Shown here in pieces: positions 43,165 to 51,844 of a stretch of DNA of 64,000 nt (the stretch's first letter is position 1; every line of letters begins with the position of its first letter). The notes beneath the pieces are model-generated. The model did not search any database, was not told where the DNA came from, and was given only the letters and a program-made list of their open reading frames with translations. The stretch comes from Paludibacter sp. Its GTDB lineage: Bacteria; Bacteroidota; Bacteroidia; Bacteroidales; Paludibacteraceae. The DNA is taken from the NCBI GenBank assembly GCA_019163375.1, contig JAFLKK010000008.1:310001-374000 (forward strand). Direction: 5' to 3'. Made by a program: the position numbers and the translations under genes.

Positions 43165-45669
43165 ATGAAAAGAAACTTTCTATTATGTACCATTTTTCTG
43201 TTAGTTACAGTAGTTGTTCAGGCGCAAAACTATACGGTGAGCGGCTATATCAGCGATGCCAAAAGTAGTGAAACCCTTATCAGCTCTTCGGTATTCGATG
43301 CTAAATCGGGTAAAGGAACGGTAAGCAATGCCTACGGTTTTTACTCGCTCACACTGCCCAAAAGCGAAGTGTCCCTCTCCTACTCCTATGTAGGGTATCG
43401 TGGTGAGCAGCGGGTATTTAAATTATCAAAAGACACGGTTATAAACATTCAACTGCAGGAAGCTACCGAGTTGAAAGAAGTGGTGGTTATAGCTAATCGT
43501 AAGGAACTAGGTGTAAAGGGCTCGCAAATGAGTGCTATAGACATACCTATCACACAGATAAAAACGATACCTGCCCTGTTTGGAGAAACAGATGTACTGA
43601 AAGCATTGCAACTGTTACCCGGCGTTAAAGCAGGAACAGAAGGATCGGCCGGGTTTCACGTGCGTGGTGGCGGACCGGACGAGAACCTGTTATTGCTCGA
43701 CGGAGTACCGGTGTACAATGTGAATCACCTGTTTGGATTCTTCTCGGTGTTCAATGCCGATGCCATTAAAAACGTAACGCTGTACAAGGGTAGTTTTCCG
43801 GCACGGTTCGGAGGTCGACTTTCGTCGGTAGTGGATATACAAATGAAGGATGGCAACAATAAAAAACTTCATGGAAACTTTACTATAGGTCTTATTTCCA
43901 CAAAAATCAATCTTGAAGGACCGCTTTTCAGCGATAAAACCACCTTCAATATCTCGGCTCGCAGAACCTATGCCGATTTACTGGCAAAACCGTTTATGGC
44001 AATGGCCAATTCTAATAGTACAACGGATAAAACCAGTGGAGGATATTACTTTTATGATTTGAATGCCAAAATATCGCATCGTATCTCGGACCGGGACAAA
44101 CTATTCCTGAGCACCTATATGGGCGACGATGTTATTAATGTAAAGAATCAGTACACTTACAATAGTGGTTCCGATAATTATTCCAACTCAGGCTCTACCA
44201 ACACTTACAAACGAACAGATATTGACAAAGTGGACTGGAAATGGGGAAATATCATCAGTGCGTTGCGTTGGAACCACTTGATAAACAATAAACTGTTTAT
44301 GAATACTACGGCGGCCTATACCCGTTACCGATTCAACATGGGTATTGGCACGGATTACGAATCAAGCACTACTTCGCCCGTAACCTACTCGAAAGAAACA
44401 ACAAACGTCAGATACAAATCGGGCATTGTGGATTATTCGGCAAAGGTAGATTTTGACTACACGCCTAATTCTAACCACGACATAAAATTCGGAGCCAACT
44501 ACACCTTCCACACCTTTCGGCCGGGCGTGCTGGTAGCAAGGTCTAAAACGATAGAAGACAACAGCACCGAACGTAACGATACCACTGTTGGCGATAAAAA
44601 TGTAAGCTCGCACGAAACCATGATGTATGCCGAAGATAATATCAGCATCAACCGGGTGGTTAAGCTAAATGCCGGACTACACTACTCCAGTTTTATTGTA
44701 CAAAAACAATTTTACAATTCATTACAACCCCGACTCGGAGCGCGCGTTTTGCTTAACGACAAACTATCGTTGAAAGCCGGCTATGCCTACATGAGCCAAT
44801 ACATCCACCTGCTTTCGAACAGTAATATCAGCCTGCCTACCGACTTGTGGGTACCTGTTACCAAGCGCATTGCCCCTATGAAGTCCAATCAATACTCGCT
44901 GGGTGCTTTCTATAACCTGTTGAATTTATTCGACATATCGGTAGAGGGCTATTACAAGTCGATGGATAACCTGATCGAATACAAAGACGGTGCAAGCTTT
45001 CTGGGGTCGAGTACCGGGTGGGAAGACAAGGTGAGCATGGGTCGCGGTTGGGCATACGGCATAGAGCTTATGGCACAAAAAACAGTAGGAAAAACCACCG
45101 GTTGGGTTGGATATACCTGGTCGAAAACAGAGCGACTGTTTGACCGCGAGGGGGAAGAATTGAACAACGGAGTAGCCTTTCCGGCAAAGTACGACCGCAG
45201 ACACAATATCAATATCGTGCTGTCGCATAAGTTCTCCGAAAAGTTCGACATAGCTACTACCTGGACCTACAGCACCGGTAGCTGTGGGACATTGGCGTTG
45301 CAGAACTTTGCCGGCACAACGTTACCCGGCAATTATCAAACCTCATCGCAATACAGTTGTGGCTATTCTTCATCATCATCTCAATACAATGTCTATTTAC
45401 CCTACGTGGGATCACGCAACAATTATCGCTACGCCCCTTATCACCGTCTGGACGTTGGTATGAACTTTCACAAGCAACGTAAACATGGTATCAGAACATG
45501 GAATATCAGCGTGTACAATGCCTACAATCAGCAGAACCCATTCATCACCATGCAGAACGATAGATATACCTATGACCCCGCAACCAATACGGGCAAAACA
45601 ACCAAAAAGCTGACACAGTATTCTATTTTCCCCATCATACCATCGGTAAGTTATAGCTATAAATTTTAA
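43165..45669 (+). CDS. TonB-dependent receptor, paralogue of 39426-41900
   Basis: Same architecture and plug sequence; terminal SYSYKF. Confidence 0.92.
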   Translation: MKRNFLLCTIFLLVTVVVQAQNYTVSGYISDAKSSETLISSSVFDAKSGKGTVSNAYGFYSLTLPKSEVSLSYSYVGYRGEQRVFKLSKDTVINIQLQEATELKEVVVIANRKELGVKGSQMSAIDIPITQIKTIPALFGETDVLKALQLLPGVKAGTEGSAGFHVRGGGPDENLLLLDGVPVYNVNHLFGFFSVFNADAIKNVTLYKGSFPARFGGRLSSVVDIQMKDGNNKKLHGNFTIGLISTKINLEGPLFSDKTTFNISARRTYADLLAKPFMAMANSNSTTDKTSGGYYFYDLNAKISHRISDRDKLFLSTYMGDDVINVKNQYTYNSGSDNYSNSGSTNTYKRTDIDKVDWKWGNIISALRWNHLINNKLFMNTTAAYTRYRFNMGIGTDYESSTTSPVTYSKETTNVRYKSGIVDYSAKVDFDYTPNSNHDIKFGANYTFHTFRPGVLVARSKTIEDNSTERNDTTVGDKNVSSHETMMYAEDNISINRVVKLNAGLHYSSFIVQKQFYNSLQPRLGARVLLNDKLSLKAGYAYMSQYIHLLSNSNISLPTDLWVPVTKRIAPMKSNQYSLGAFYNLLNLFDISVEGYYKSMDNLIEYKDGASFLGSSTGWEDKVSMGRGWAYGIELMAQKTVGKTTGWVGYTWSKTERLFDREGEELNNGVAFPAKYDRRHNINIVLSHKFSEKFDIATTWTYSTGSCGTLALQNFAGTTLPGNYQTSSQYSCGYSSSSSQYNVYLPYVGSRNNYRYAPYHRLDVGMNFHKQRKHGIRTWNISVYNAYNQQNPFITMQNDRYTYDPATNTGKTTKKLTQYSIFPIIPSVSYSYKF

Positions 45670-45696
45670 TTCTTTTCCATCTAAAAAAATACGACA

Positions 45697-46674
45697 ATGA
45701 AATCTGTAAAAATATATTTGAGTCTGATAATAAGCCTGGTGCTGTTCGCATCCTGCGAGAAAGATGTGGAGTTTAAGGGAACAATGACCAAATCCGTATT
45801 GGTAGTCAATAGTTTTGTATCGCCCGACTCGGTAGTATCGGCTAACGTATCCGAAAGCACGTTCTTTCTGGAAGAGGAAAGCAAGATAACAGGCGTAGAA
45901 AATGCCACCGTATCGGTATATGTGAATGATACGTTCAAAGAAAAAATGATTCATACCGATAAAGGAAACTATAGAGGCACCTACATACCGACCATAGGCG
46001 AGATAATAAAGCTGCTAGTAACCGTTCCCAATAAAACCGATGTGAGCTGCCAGGATAAAGTGCTTACCCGACCTGAAATAGTATCGGTAGATACAACAGT
46101 GACTTCGGGACACTCGTATTATAATTATACAGTTAAAGACATAATAAATAAAGATGGCAGTAAGGGTTATGTATACGACACTATTTCTAAGCAAGTATAC
46201 ACCGATTACGAGTTCAAATTAAAAATGAAGGATAATGGAAGCGAAAAGAATTATTACCGACTGGCCGTTATGAGAAAATACACATATATAGACGGTACGG
46301 TATATTATGGTGATCCTCATATTTGGGAAAACATAGACCCGCAAGCTTATTCGTCGGACCCACTGCAGACCGGAGATGACAGTAACCCTTTTTGCGTATT
46401 TCCCGACGATATTATTAATGGGAAAGAGTACACGATGAAATTTAAACTGAGCGAAAGTACAACCGTGCACTATGACCAATCGCTGAACGGCAAAACTGAG
46501 ATGATCATTTCTCTACAGCAAATCAGCAAAGATTATTACCTCTACCTGCGCACCAGAGCTGCAGCTAACGAGGACGATGTATTCTCCGAGCCGGTTCAGA
46601 TTCATTGTAATGTAAAAAATGGACTGGGCGTGTTTGGAAGTTATTCGAGCAGTGTGAGGATAATGAGGTTGTAG
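45697..46674 (+). CDS. DUF4249-like lipoprotein, paralogue of 41912-42901
   Basis: Lipobox ASCEKDVEFKGT; VLVVNSFVSPDSVVSANVSESTFFLEEE. Confidence 0.82.
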   Translation: MKSVKIYLSLIISLVLFASCEKDVEFKGTMTKSVLVVNSFVSPDSVVSANVSESTFFLEEESKITGVENATVSVYVNDTFKEKMIHTDKGNYRGTYIPTIGEIIKLLVTVPNKTDVSCQDKVLTRPEIVSVDTTVTSGHSYYNYTVKDIINKDGSKGYVYDTISKQVYTDYEFKLKMKDNGSEKNYYRLAVMRKYTYIDGTVYYGDPHIWENIDPQAYSSDPLQTGDDSNPFCVFPDDIINGKEYTMKFKLSESTTVHYDQSLNGKTEMIISLQQISKDYYLYLRTRAAANEDDVFSEPVQIHCNVKNGLGVFGSYSSSVRIMRL

Positions 46675-46690
46675 GGGAAGGCTGAGGCGA

Positions 46691-46725
46691 AGGAAAAGGA
46701 AAAGGAAAAGGAAAAGGGAAAGGGA
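46691..46725. repeat. Purine microsatellite (ggaaaa)n
   Basis: aggaaaaggaaaaggaaaaggaaaagggaaaggg. Confidence 0.9.
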
Positions 46726-46829
46726 TTCTTGCCACGAAGTGGCTAAATGTGAATTGAAAATCGGCGTAGCCAATAACCGCCGGTAAAACCGGCGGATGCA
46801 AATATACGAGTTGGATGAGCCCTGAAAGG

Positions 46830-47130
46830 TGGGGTGTAAAAAATCAGGGTTCATTTTTAAAAGTACATGTTCTTATTTTAATTTACATTTTATGTTCGGT
46901 GCTTCCGTCAAGCCGGAATGTACCATACGCACCTTTGTTTTCTTTGTTTAATTTTTCTACAAATAGTACGGTGCTACGCACCTAAAAGCAACGTAGTTGC
47001 GAACCATTTGTAGAATTATAATAAAAGCTAACTATAAGGTGCGTATGGTACATTCCGACTTAACGGAAGCACCGAACCTAAAAAAATGGTAGAAAAATAT
47101 ATTTATTTAAATCAGATTTTTTACACCCCA
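46830..47130. mobile_element. MITE-like element, 301 bp
   Basis: 16-bp perfect TIRs tggggtgtaaaaaatc / gattttttacacccca; flanked by 9-bp direct repeat cctgaaagg at 46821-46829 and 47131-47139; internal 42-bp inverted arms 46894-46935 / 47036-47077. Confidence 0.8.
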
Positions 47131-47204
47131 CCTGAAAGGGTTCAATGTTATGATATCGAACCCACGTTACCCATACATTTGACTACTGTATAACTAAACA
47201 CCCT

Positions 47205-47265
47205 GAATGCAGGTGTACTTATTCGATTGATTTCAATCTGTAAGTGCACCTGCATTTTTTGTAGT
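47205..47265 (+). terminator. Long hairpin with T-tract
   Basis: aatgcaggtgtactta ... gtaagtgcacctgcattttttg. Confidence 0.6.
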
Positions 47266-47572
47266 ATATCAGCAGTATTTTATGTGAATAAACAGCAGAA
47301 AACAAGTATTTTGTCACACAACCACACCCACAGCAAACGATTCAAAACACACTCTAAGTCCTTACAAATAAGCCTTTATCAAATTTATTTACAACACATA
47401 GCAAATAAATTAAATTTCATGTTCCAATTTGAAATTAATCTTGTATTTTTACAGCGTATTTATGCAGAAATATGAAATATGAAGACCTCCTACCCCAAAA
47501 TGGGGGTAGGAACTTAAACATGTTATTGAACACATACATTCACTTTATTTACCTATTAAAATAAACAAGCAT

Positions 47573-48658
47573 ATGAAAATTGGAATTCCAAAAGAGATCA
47601 AGAACAACGAGAGCCGCGTTGCATTGACACCCGCAGGAGCTAAAACACTGGTTCAACACGGACATACGGTACTGGTAGAAACACATGCCGGCGAGAACAG
47701 CGGTTTCACCGATGTGCAATACCTCAAAGCCGGTGCGGACATTATCCCTACTGCTGCCGAAGTGTACGCTGCTGCCGAGATGATTATGAAGGTAAAAGAA
47801 CCTATCGCTTGCGAATATAAACTGATTCGTCCCAACCAGCTGGTGTTTACCTACTTTCACTTTGCATCGGGCAAGGAGCTGACCATGGCCATGATAGAAA
47901 GCAAAGCCGTGTGTCTGGCCTACGAAACGGTGGAAAAAGCCGATCGCACGCTGCCCCTGCTCATTCCTATGTCGGAAGTGGCAGGACGCATGTCGATACA
48001 GGAGGGTGCGCGCTGTCTGGAGAAACCCAAAGGAGGCAAAGGCATTTTACTCGGAGGCGTACCGGGTGTGAAACCTGCTCATGTGTTGGTACTGGGTGGT
48101 GGTGTGGTAGGCACGCAAGCTGCTCTAATGGCTGCCGGACTGGGAGCACATGTTACCATTGCCGATATCTCGTTGCCACGCTTGCGTTACCTTGCCGAAA
48201 TTATGCCGGCCAATGTGGACACGCTTATGTCTACTTCCTACAATATCGAAGAATTGCTGCCACATACCGATTTGGTGATTGGCGCAGTGCTGATACCAGG
48301 TGCTAAAGCGCCACACCTTATCACCCGCGACATGTTGAAACTGATGCAACCCGGCTCGGTATTGGTGGATGTGGCTATCGACCAGGGCGGTTGTTTCGAA
48401 ACCTCGCACCCTACCACCCACGCCGAACCTGTTTATACCGTGGACGGTATTTTGCACTACTGCGTGGCCAATATTCCCGGTGCAGTACCGTTTACCTCTA
48501 CCCTTGCACTCACCAATGCCACGTTGCCTTATGCAGTTACGCTGGCAAATATGGGTTGGGAAAAAGCCTGTGAAGTGAACGAAGACCTGCGCAAAGGATT
48601 GAATATTGTAAATGGCAAAGTGGTTTGTAAGGCAGTAGCTGATACTTTTGGACTGTAA
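47573..48658 (+). CDS. ald: Alanine dehydrogenase
   Basis: MKIGIPKEIKNNESRVALTPAGAKTLV; VLVLGGGVVGTQAALMAAGLGAHVTIADIS. Confidence 0.96.
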   Translation: MKIGIPKEIKNNESRVALTPAGAKTLVQHGHTVLVETHAGENSGFTDVQYLKAGADIIPTAAEVYAAAEMIMKVKEPIACEYKLIRPNQLVFTYFHFASGKELTMAMIESKAVCLAYETVEKADRTLPLLIPMSEVAGRMSIQEGARCLEKPKGGKGILLGGVPGVKPAHVLVLGGGVVGTQAALMAAGLGAHVTIADISLPRLRYLAEIMPANVDTLMSTSYNIEELLPHTDLVIGAVLIPGAKAPHLITRDMLKLMQPGSVLVDVAIDQGGCFETSHPTTHAEPVYTVDGILHYCVANIPGAVPFTSTLALTNATLPYAVTLANMGWEKACEVNEDLRKGLNIVNGKVVCKAVADTFGL

Positions 48659-48690
48659 GTACTTATAATTATATTATATTCATTTGAAAT

Positions 48691-48886
48691 GGGGCTTCCG
48701 CCCCAAACCCTGACTTACTTTTTGTCTTAACACAAAAAGTAAGCAAAAAAGTCAAGACTGCGCCCGCTTCACTCGAAAAACTTGCGCTCAGTTGGCTGAA
48801 ACCGTCCAAACTCGCTCCTTCGTCGCTCAAACAGGACAGTTTCAAACGCCAACTTCACTTGTTTTTCGGTTCACCAGACGAGGTCG
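48691..48886. repeat. 195-bp dispersed repeat, copy 2
   Basis: Reverse complement of 2157-2351. Confidence 0.9.
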
Positions 48887-48945
48887 ATCCCAGCAGAACG
48901 ATTGTAAAAGTAAATAGGGAGTATACATCTACTGATTAACAAAGA

Positions 48946-48977
48946 AGGTTCGCGTGAGTTTATCATGCGAACCTTTC
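48946..48977. terminator. Hairpin preceding the minisatellite
   Basis: aaggttcgc-gtgagtttatcat-gcgaacctt. Confidence 0.65.
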
Positions 48978-48981
48978 TGTT

Positions 48982-49207
48982 ATGAGTCGGGGTGCTCAAT
49001 CTATAAATCGGGGTCTTAAAATTATAAATCGGGGTGTTAATAACATAACTAGGGGAGCAAAAAATATAAATCGGGGCGTTAAAAACATAAGTCGGGGCGT
49101 TAAAAACATAAAACGGGGTGTTAATAATATAAATCGGGGTCTTAAAAATACAATTCGGGGAGCAAAAAATAGAATTCGGGGAGCCGAAAATATAAATCGG
49201 GGCTGAG
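48982..49207. repeat. 21-bp minisatellite, about 10.5 units (open on both strands)
   Basis: Units such as ataaatcggggtcttaaaaat / ataaatcggggcgttaaaaac; ORF gives heptapeptide (NRGVKNI)n. Confidence 0.93.
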
Positions 49208-49364
49208 TTTGCAATTATTGGGGAGCGAGAATTTTCATTTAAGTGAGCAATGCGGTAAAAGAATCCGAAAAAAGAAAGAATTAATCAGCAAATAATTAAA
49301 ACCACGACTGACAAAAATCAATCGTGGTTTATTCTTCAAGAGAGAAAGGGACTATGACAAGCTG

Positions 49365-50108
49365 TTATTTCTTATTTGGAGAAAATTTTAATTTTGAAAT
49401 TTGTTTGTACTCAGCACTGGTAGGGCCAAAAACCGATTTTACGTAAGTCTTCACATCTAAAGCTACTTCCACCAGCCCGGTAAGGGGTGCATACATCACT
49501 TTGTTGCGGCTTAAGCGGGCGTTATCTATCCTTACCTGAATATCTACAGCCGCATTATTTTTCGCGCTTAGGTCATTATACAAAGCCTGAAGCGAACCAA
49601 TCTGCAACTCCTGCTCATTAGGTGCATATTGCGGTATAAACGCCAACTGTTTGATTAATATATCCAAATAATTCAGACGGTTATTAAAATCCAGCTGCGA
49701 CGACGACTGCTCGTTGGGCGCATCAGTCGGTACAACGCCTTCTACCTTTACTACCACGGTTTTGGCCGAAGCTCTCTCTCCTTTAATTTTCCGTACATAG
49801 GTTTTAATGTTATCATCCACTTTGGATGATGTGGTACTGGCCTTAATAGCATTAAGCAAACGGGTAGCCAATGGCGATAGCGGTTTGAACGCCAAAGCAC
49901 GTTCGGTACGGGCAGCATTATGCGGTGCCATAAGTTCGTTAACTACCCCCGAAAGAGATTTGGAATTATCGCACAACGCTCGCAAATACGGAATTTGCAA
50001 ATAGGGATTCGATGGATTGTACTTACTCCCATAAGCTTCGCAATAAGCCACTAGTTTAAATAAATTGGCTACATTCATAGCATGTCCTGTTTCATTGATT
50101 TTGTTCAT
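49365..50108 (-). CDS. Conserved hypothetical protein
   Basis: 247-aa ORF; helix-rich; terminator hairpin aaaccacgactgacaaaaatcaatcgtggttt at about 49300-49331. Confidence 0.65.
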   Translation of the reverse strand: MNKINETGHAMNVANLFKLVAYCEAYGSKYNPSNPYLQIPYLRALCDNSKSLSGVVNELMAPHNAARTERALAFKPLSPLATRLLNAIKASTTSSKVDDNIKTYVRKIKGERASAKTVVVKVEGVVPTDAPNEQSSSQLDFNNRLNYLDILIKQLAFIPQYAPNEQELQIGSLQALYNDLSAKNNAAVDIQVRIDNARLSRNKVMYAPLTGLVEVALDVKTYVKSVFGPTSAEYKQISKLKFSPNKK

Positions 50109-50595
50109 AATTGTAACTGTTTAAATTGATGAGTACTATAATTAAGTCGCAGAAATTAAACAAAAAGGCAATTAAAACAGGTGTGATTTATTAATTGTTT
50201 CGGTGGTAAAACTATGAAATAATTTTTAGATTTCAAATAGTCAAAAGGCTGACATTAGACTTTTTTAAGGAAACAGAAAATAAGCCTCCACCCTTCCTCC
50301 TACACTTTTTTAATAAAATACTGAGCGTTAACGGTGCTTCCCGCAACCTCAAATTGTACGAAGTACAGAAAGTGAAGTTTAACACAAAATAAGATTTGGA
50401 AGAGTGGTTTTGTGGTAGGTAGCTGAATAGGACTACTTAAATTTGTATTTTAATTGGATATTTACACAAAGACAGCCTCAATCAAAGTAGAATATAAGAG
50501 TACAGAGAAAAATGACAATAAAAATGAGATAAATATCACAAAAAATGTTCAATCTTAGGATTAAATTTATTAATCTCAGCTTCATTCTTAACTAT

Positions 50596-50603
50596 ATAGT
50601 TTG
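50596..50603 (+). promoter_or_regulatory. Bacteroidetes-type -7 element (TAnnTTTG-like) upstream of the methyltransferase operon
   Basis: gtttgTATATTTGcataaaattt, about 25 nt before ATG 50627; coordinate approximate. Confidence 0.45.
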
Positions 50604-50626
50604 TATATTTGCATAAAATTTATTAT

Positions 50627-51844
50627 ATGAGCGCGAAACAATACAAATATATCGATCTATTTGCCGGATGCGGAGGACTTTCTTTAGGTCTACACAATGC
50701 AGGTTGGAAGGGAATATTTGCCATTGAAAAAAATTCCGATGCATTCAAAACCCTGAAATATAATCTGATTGACAATAAGAAACATTTTGACTGGCCTGAA
50801 TGGCTCCCTCAAGAAAGTATCGAAATTGATAAAGCTGTTGAACTTTACAAAGACAATTTTTTGAAGTTACGAGGCAAAGTAGACTTAGTGGCAGGAGGAC
50901 CGCCCTGTCAAGGTTTTTCTATGGCGGGACGGAGAAATGAAAGTGATCAAAGAAATAATCTGATTACTTCCTATATAGATTTTATCAAAGTAATACAACC
51001 TAAAATCCTTTTTTTCGAAAATGTAAAGGGTTTTACAATGGAGTTTAAAAAGAACAGAGATAAGGGGAAAGAATATTCTTCGTATGTTGAAAGTGAGCTT
51101 AATGCCGCTGGTTATTTTGTAAAAGGTCAGTTGGTCAACTTTGGAGAATATGGCGTACCTCAAAAGAGAACACGATTTATTCTTGTTGGCGTTAGAAAGA
51201 ACTTGAAAAATGCAACACAAGAAACAGCCAATGCATTTTTCTCTAAAATACAAGAGAATAAGCACTCATTTCTAGCTGAAAAAAATCTAACAGTAGGTAC
51301 AAATCTAGAAGATGCAATCTCTGATTTGCTAAAAGAAAATGGCCTAAGAGAATCGCCAGATACAAAAAGGTTCGAGGCTGGAATATACTCAGATGCTGAT
51401 AGCAACTATCAAAGACTTATGCGTGTAGGTATTGAAAATGAAATTGCAGATAGTCATCGGTTTCCGAAACATAGACCAGATATTATTGCTAAGTTTCAGG
51501 TCATTTTAAATAATTGCAGAAAAAACTTCGATATTGATGCTAAAACAAGAGAGCACTTTAACATCAAGAAACACACCATTATTCCACTTGACAAGAACTC
51601 AAAAACGCCTACAATAACCACTTTGCCAGATGATTATATTCATTACTCTGAACCAAGAATTCTGACAGTTAGAGAGTACGCAAGAATTCAATCATTCCCT
51701 GATTGGTATAAATTCCGAGGTAAATATACAACTGGCGGTAAACGCCGCACACAAGAAGTTCCCAGATACTCACAAATAGGAAATGCTATACCACCTCTTT
51801 TTGCTGAGCAAGGTGGATTAGTGTTGAAACAATTGATAAGCTAA
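50627..51844 (+). CDS. DNA (cytosine-5-)-methyltransferase
   Basis: DLFAGCGGLSLGLHNAGW (motif I), GGPPCQGFSMAGRR (IV), FENVKGF (VI), QKRTRFILVGVR (VIII), RYSQIGNAIPP (X). Confidence 0.95.
   Translation: MSAKQYKYIDLFAGCGGLSLGLHNAGWKGIFAIEKNSDAFKTLKYNLIDNKKHFDWPEWLPQESIEIDKAVELYKDNFLKLRGKVDLVAGGPPCQGFSMAGRRNESDQRNNLITSYIDFIKVIQPKILFFENVKGFTMEFKKNRDKGKEYSSYVESELNAAGYFVKGQLVNFGEYGVPQKRTRFILVGVRKNLKNATQETANAFFSKIQENKHSFLAEKNLTVGTNLEDAISDLLKENGLRESPDTKRFEAGIYSDADSNYQRLMRVGIENEIADSHRFPKHRPDIIAKFQVILNNCRKNFDIDAKTREHFNIKKHTIIPLDKNSKTPTITTLPDDYIHYSEPRILTVREYARIQSFPDWYKFRGKYTTGGKRRTQEVPRYSQIGNAIPPLFAEQGGLVLKQLIS

Noticed and set aside
45412-45954. 180-aa minus-strand ORF across the receptor/DUF4249 junction
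   Set aside because: Spans two confident plus-strand genes; composition typical of an antisense artefact.
48982-49207. G-quadruplex interpretation of the GGGG-containing minisatellite
   Set aside because: GGGG blocks are separated by about 17 nt, too far for canonical G4 loops.
48982-49207. CRISPR array
   Set aside because: No constant repeat alternating with unique spacers; units are contiguous 21-mers, and no cas genes are seen in the window.
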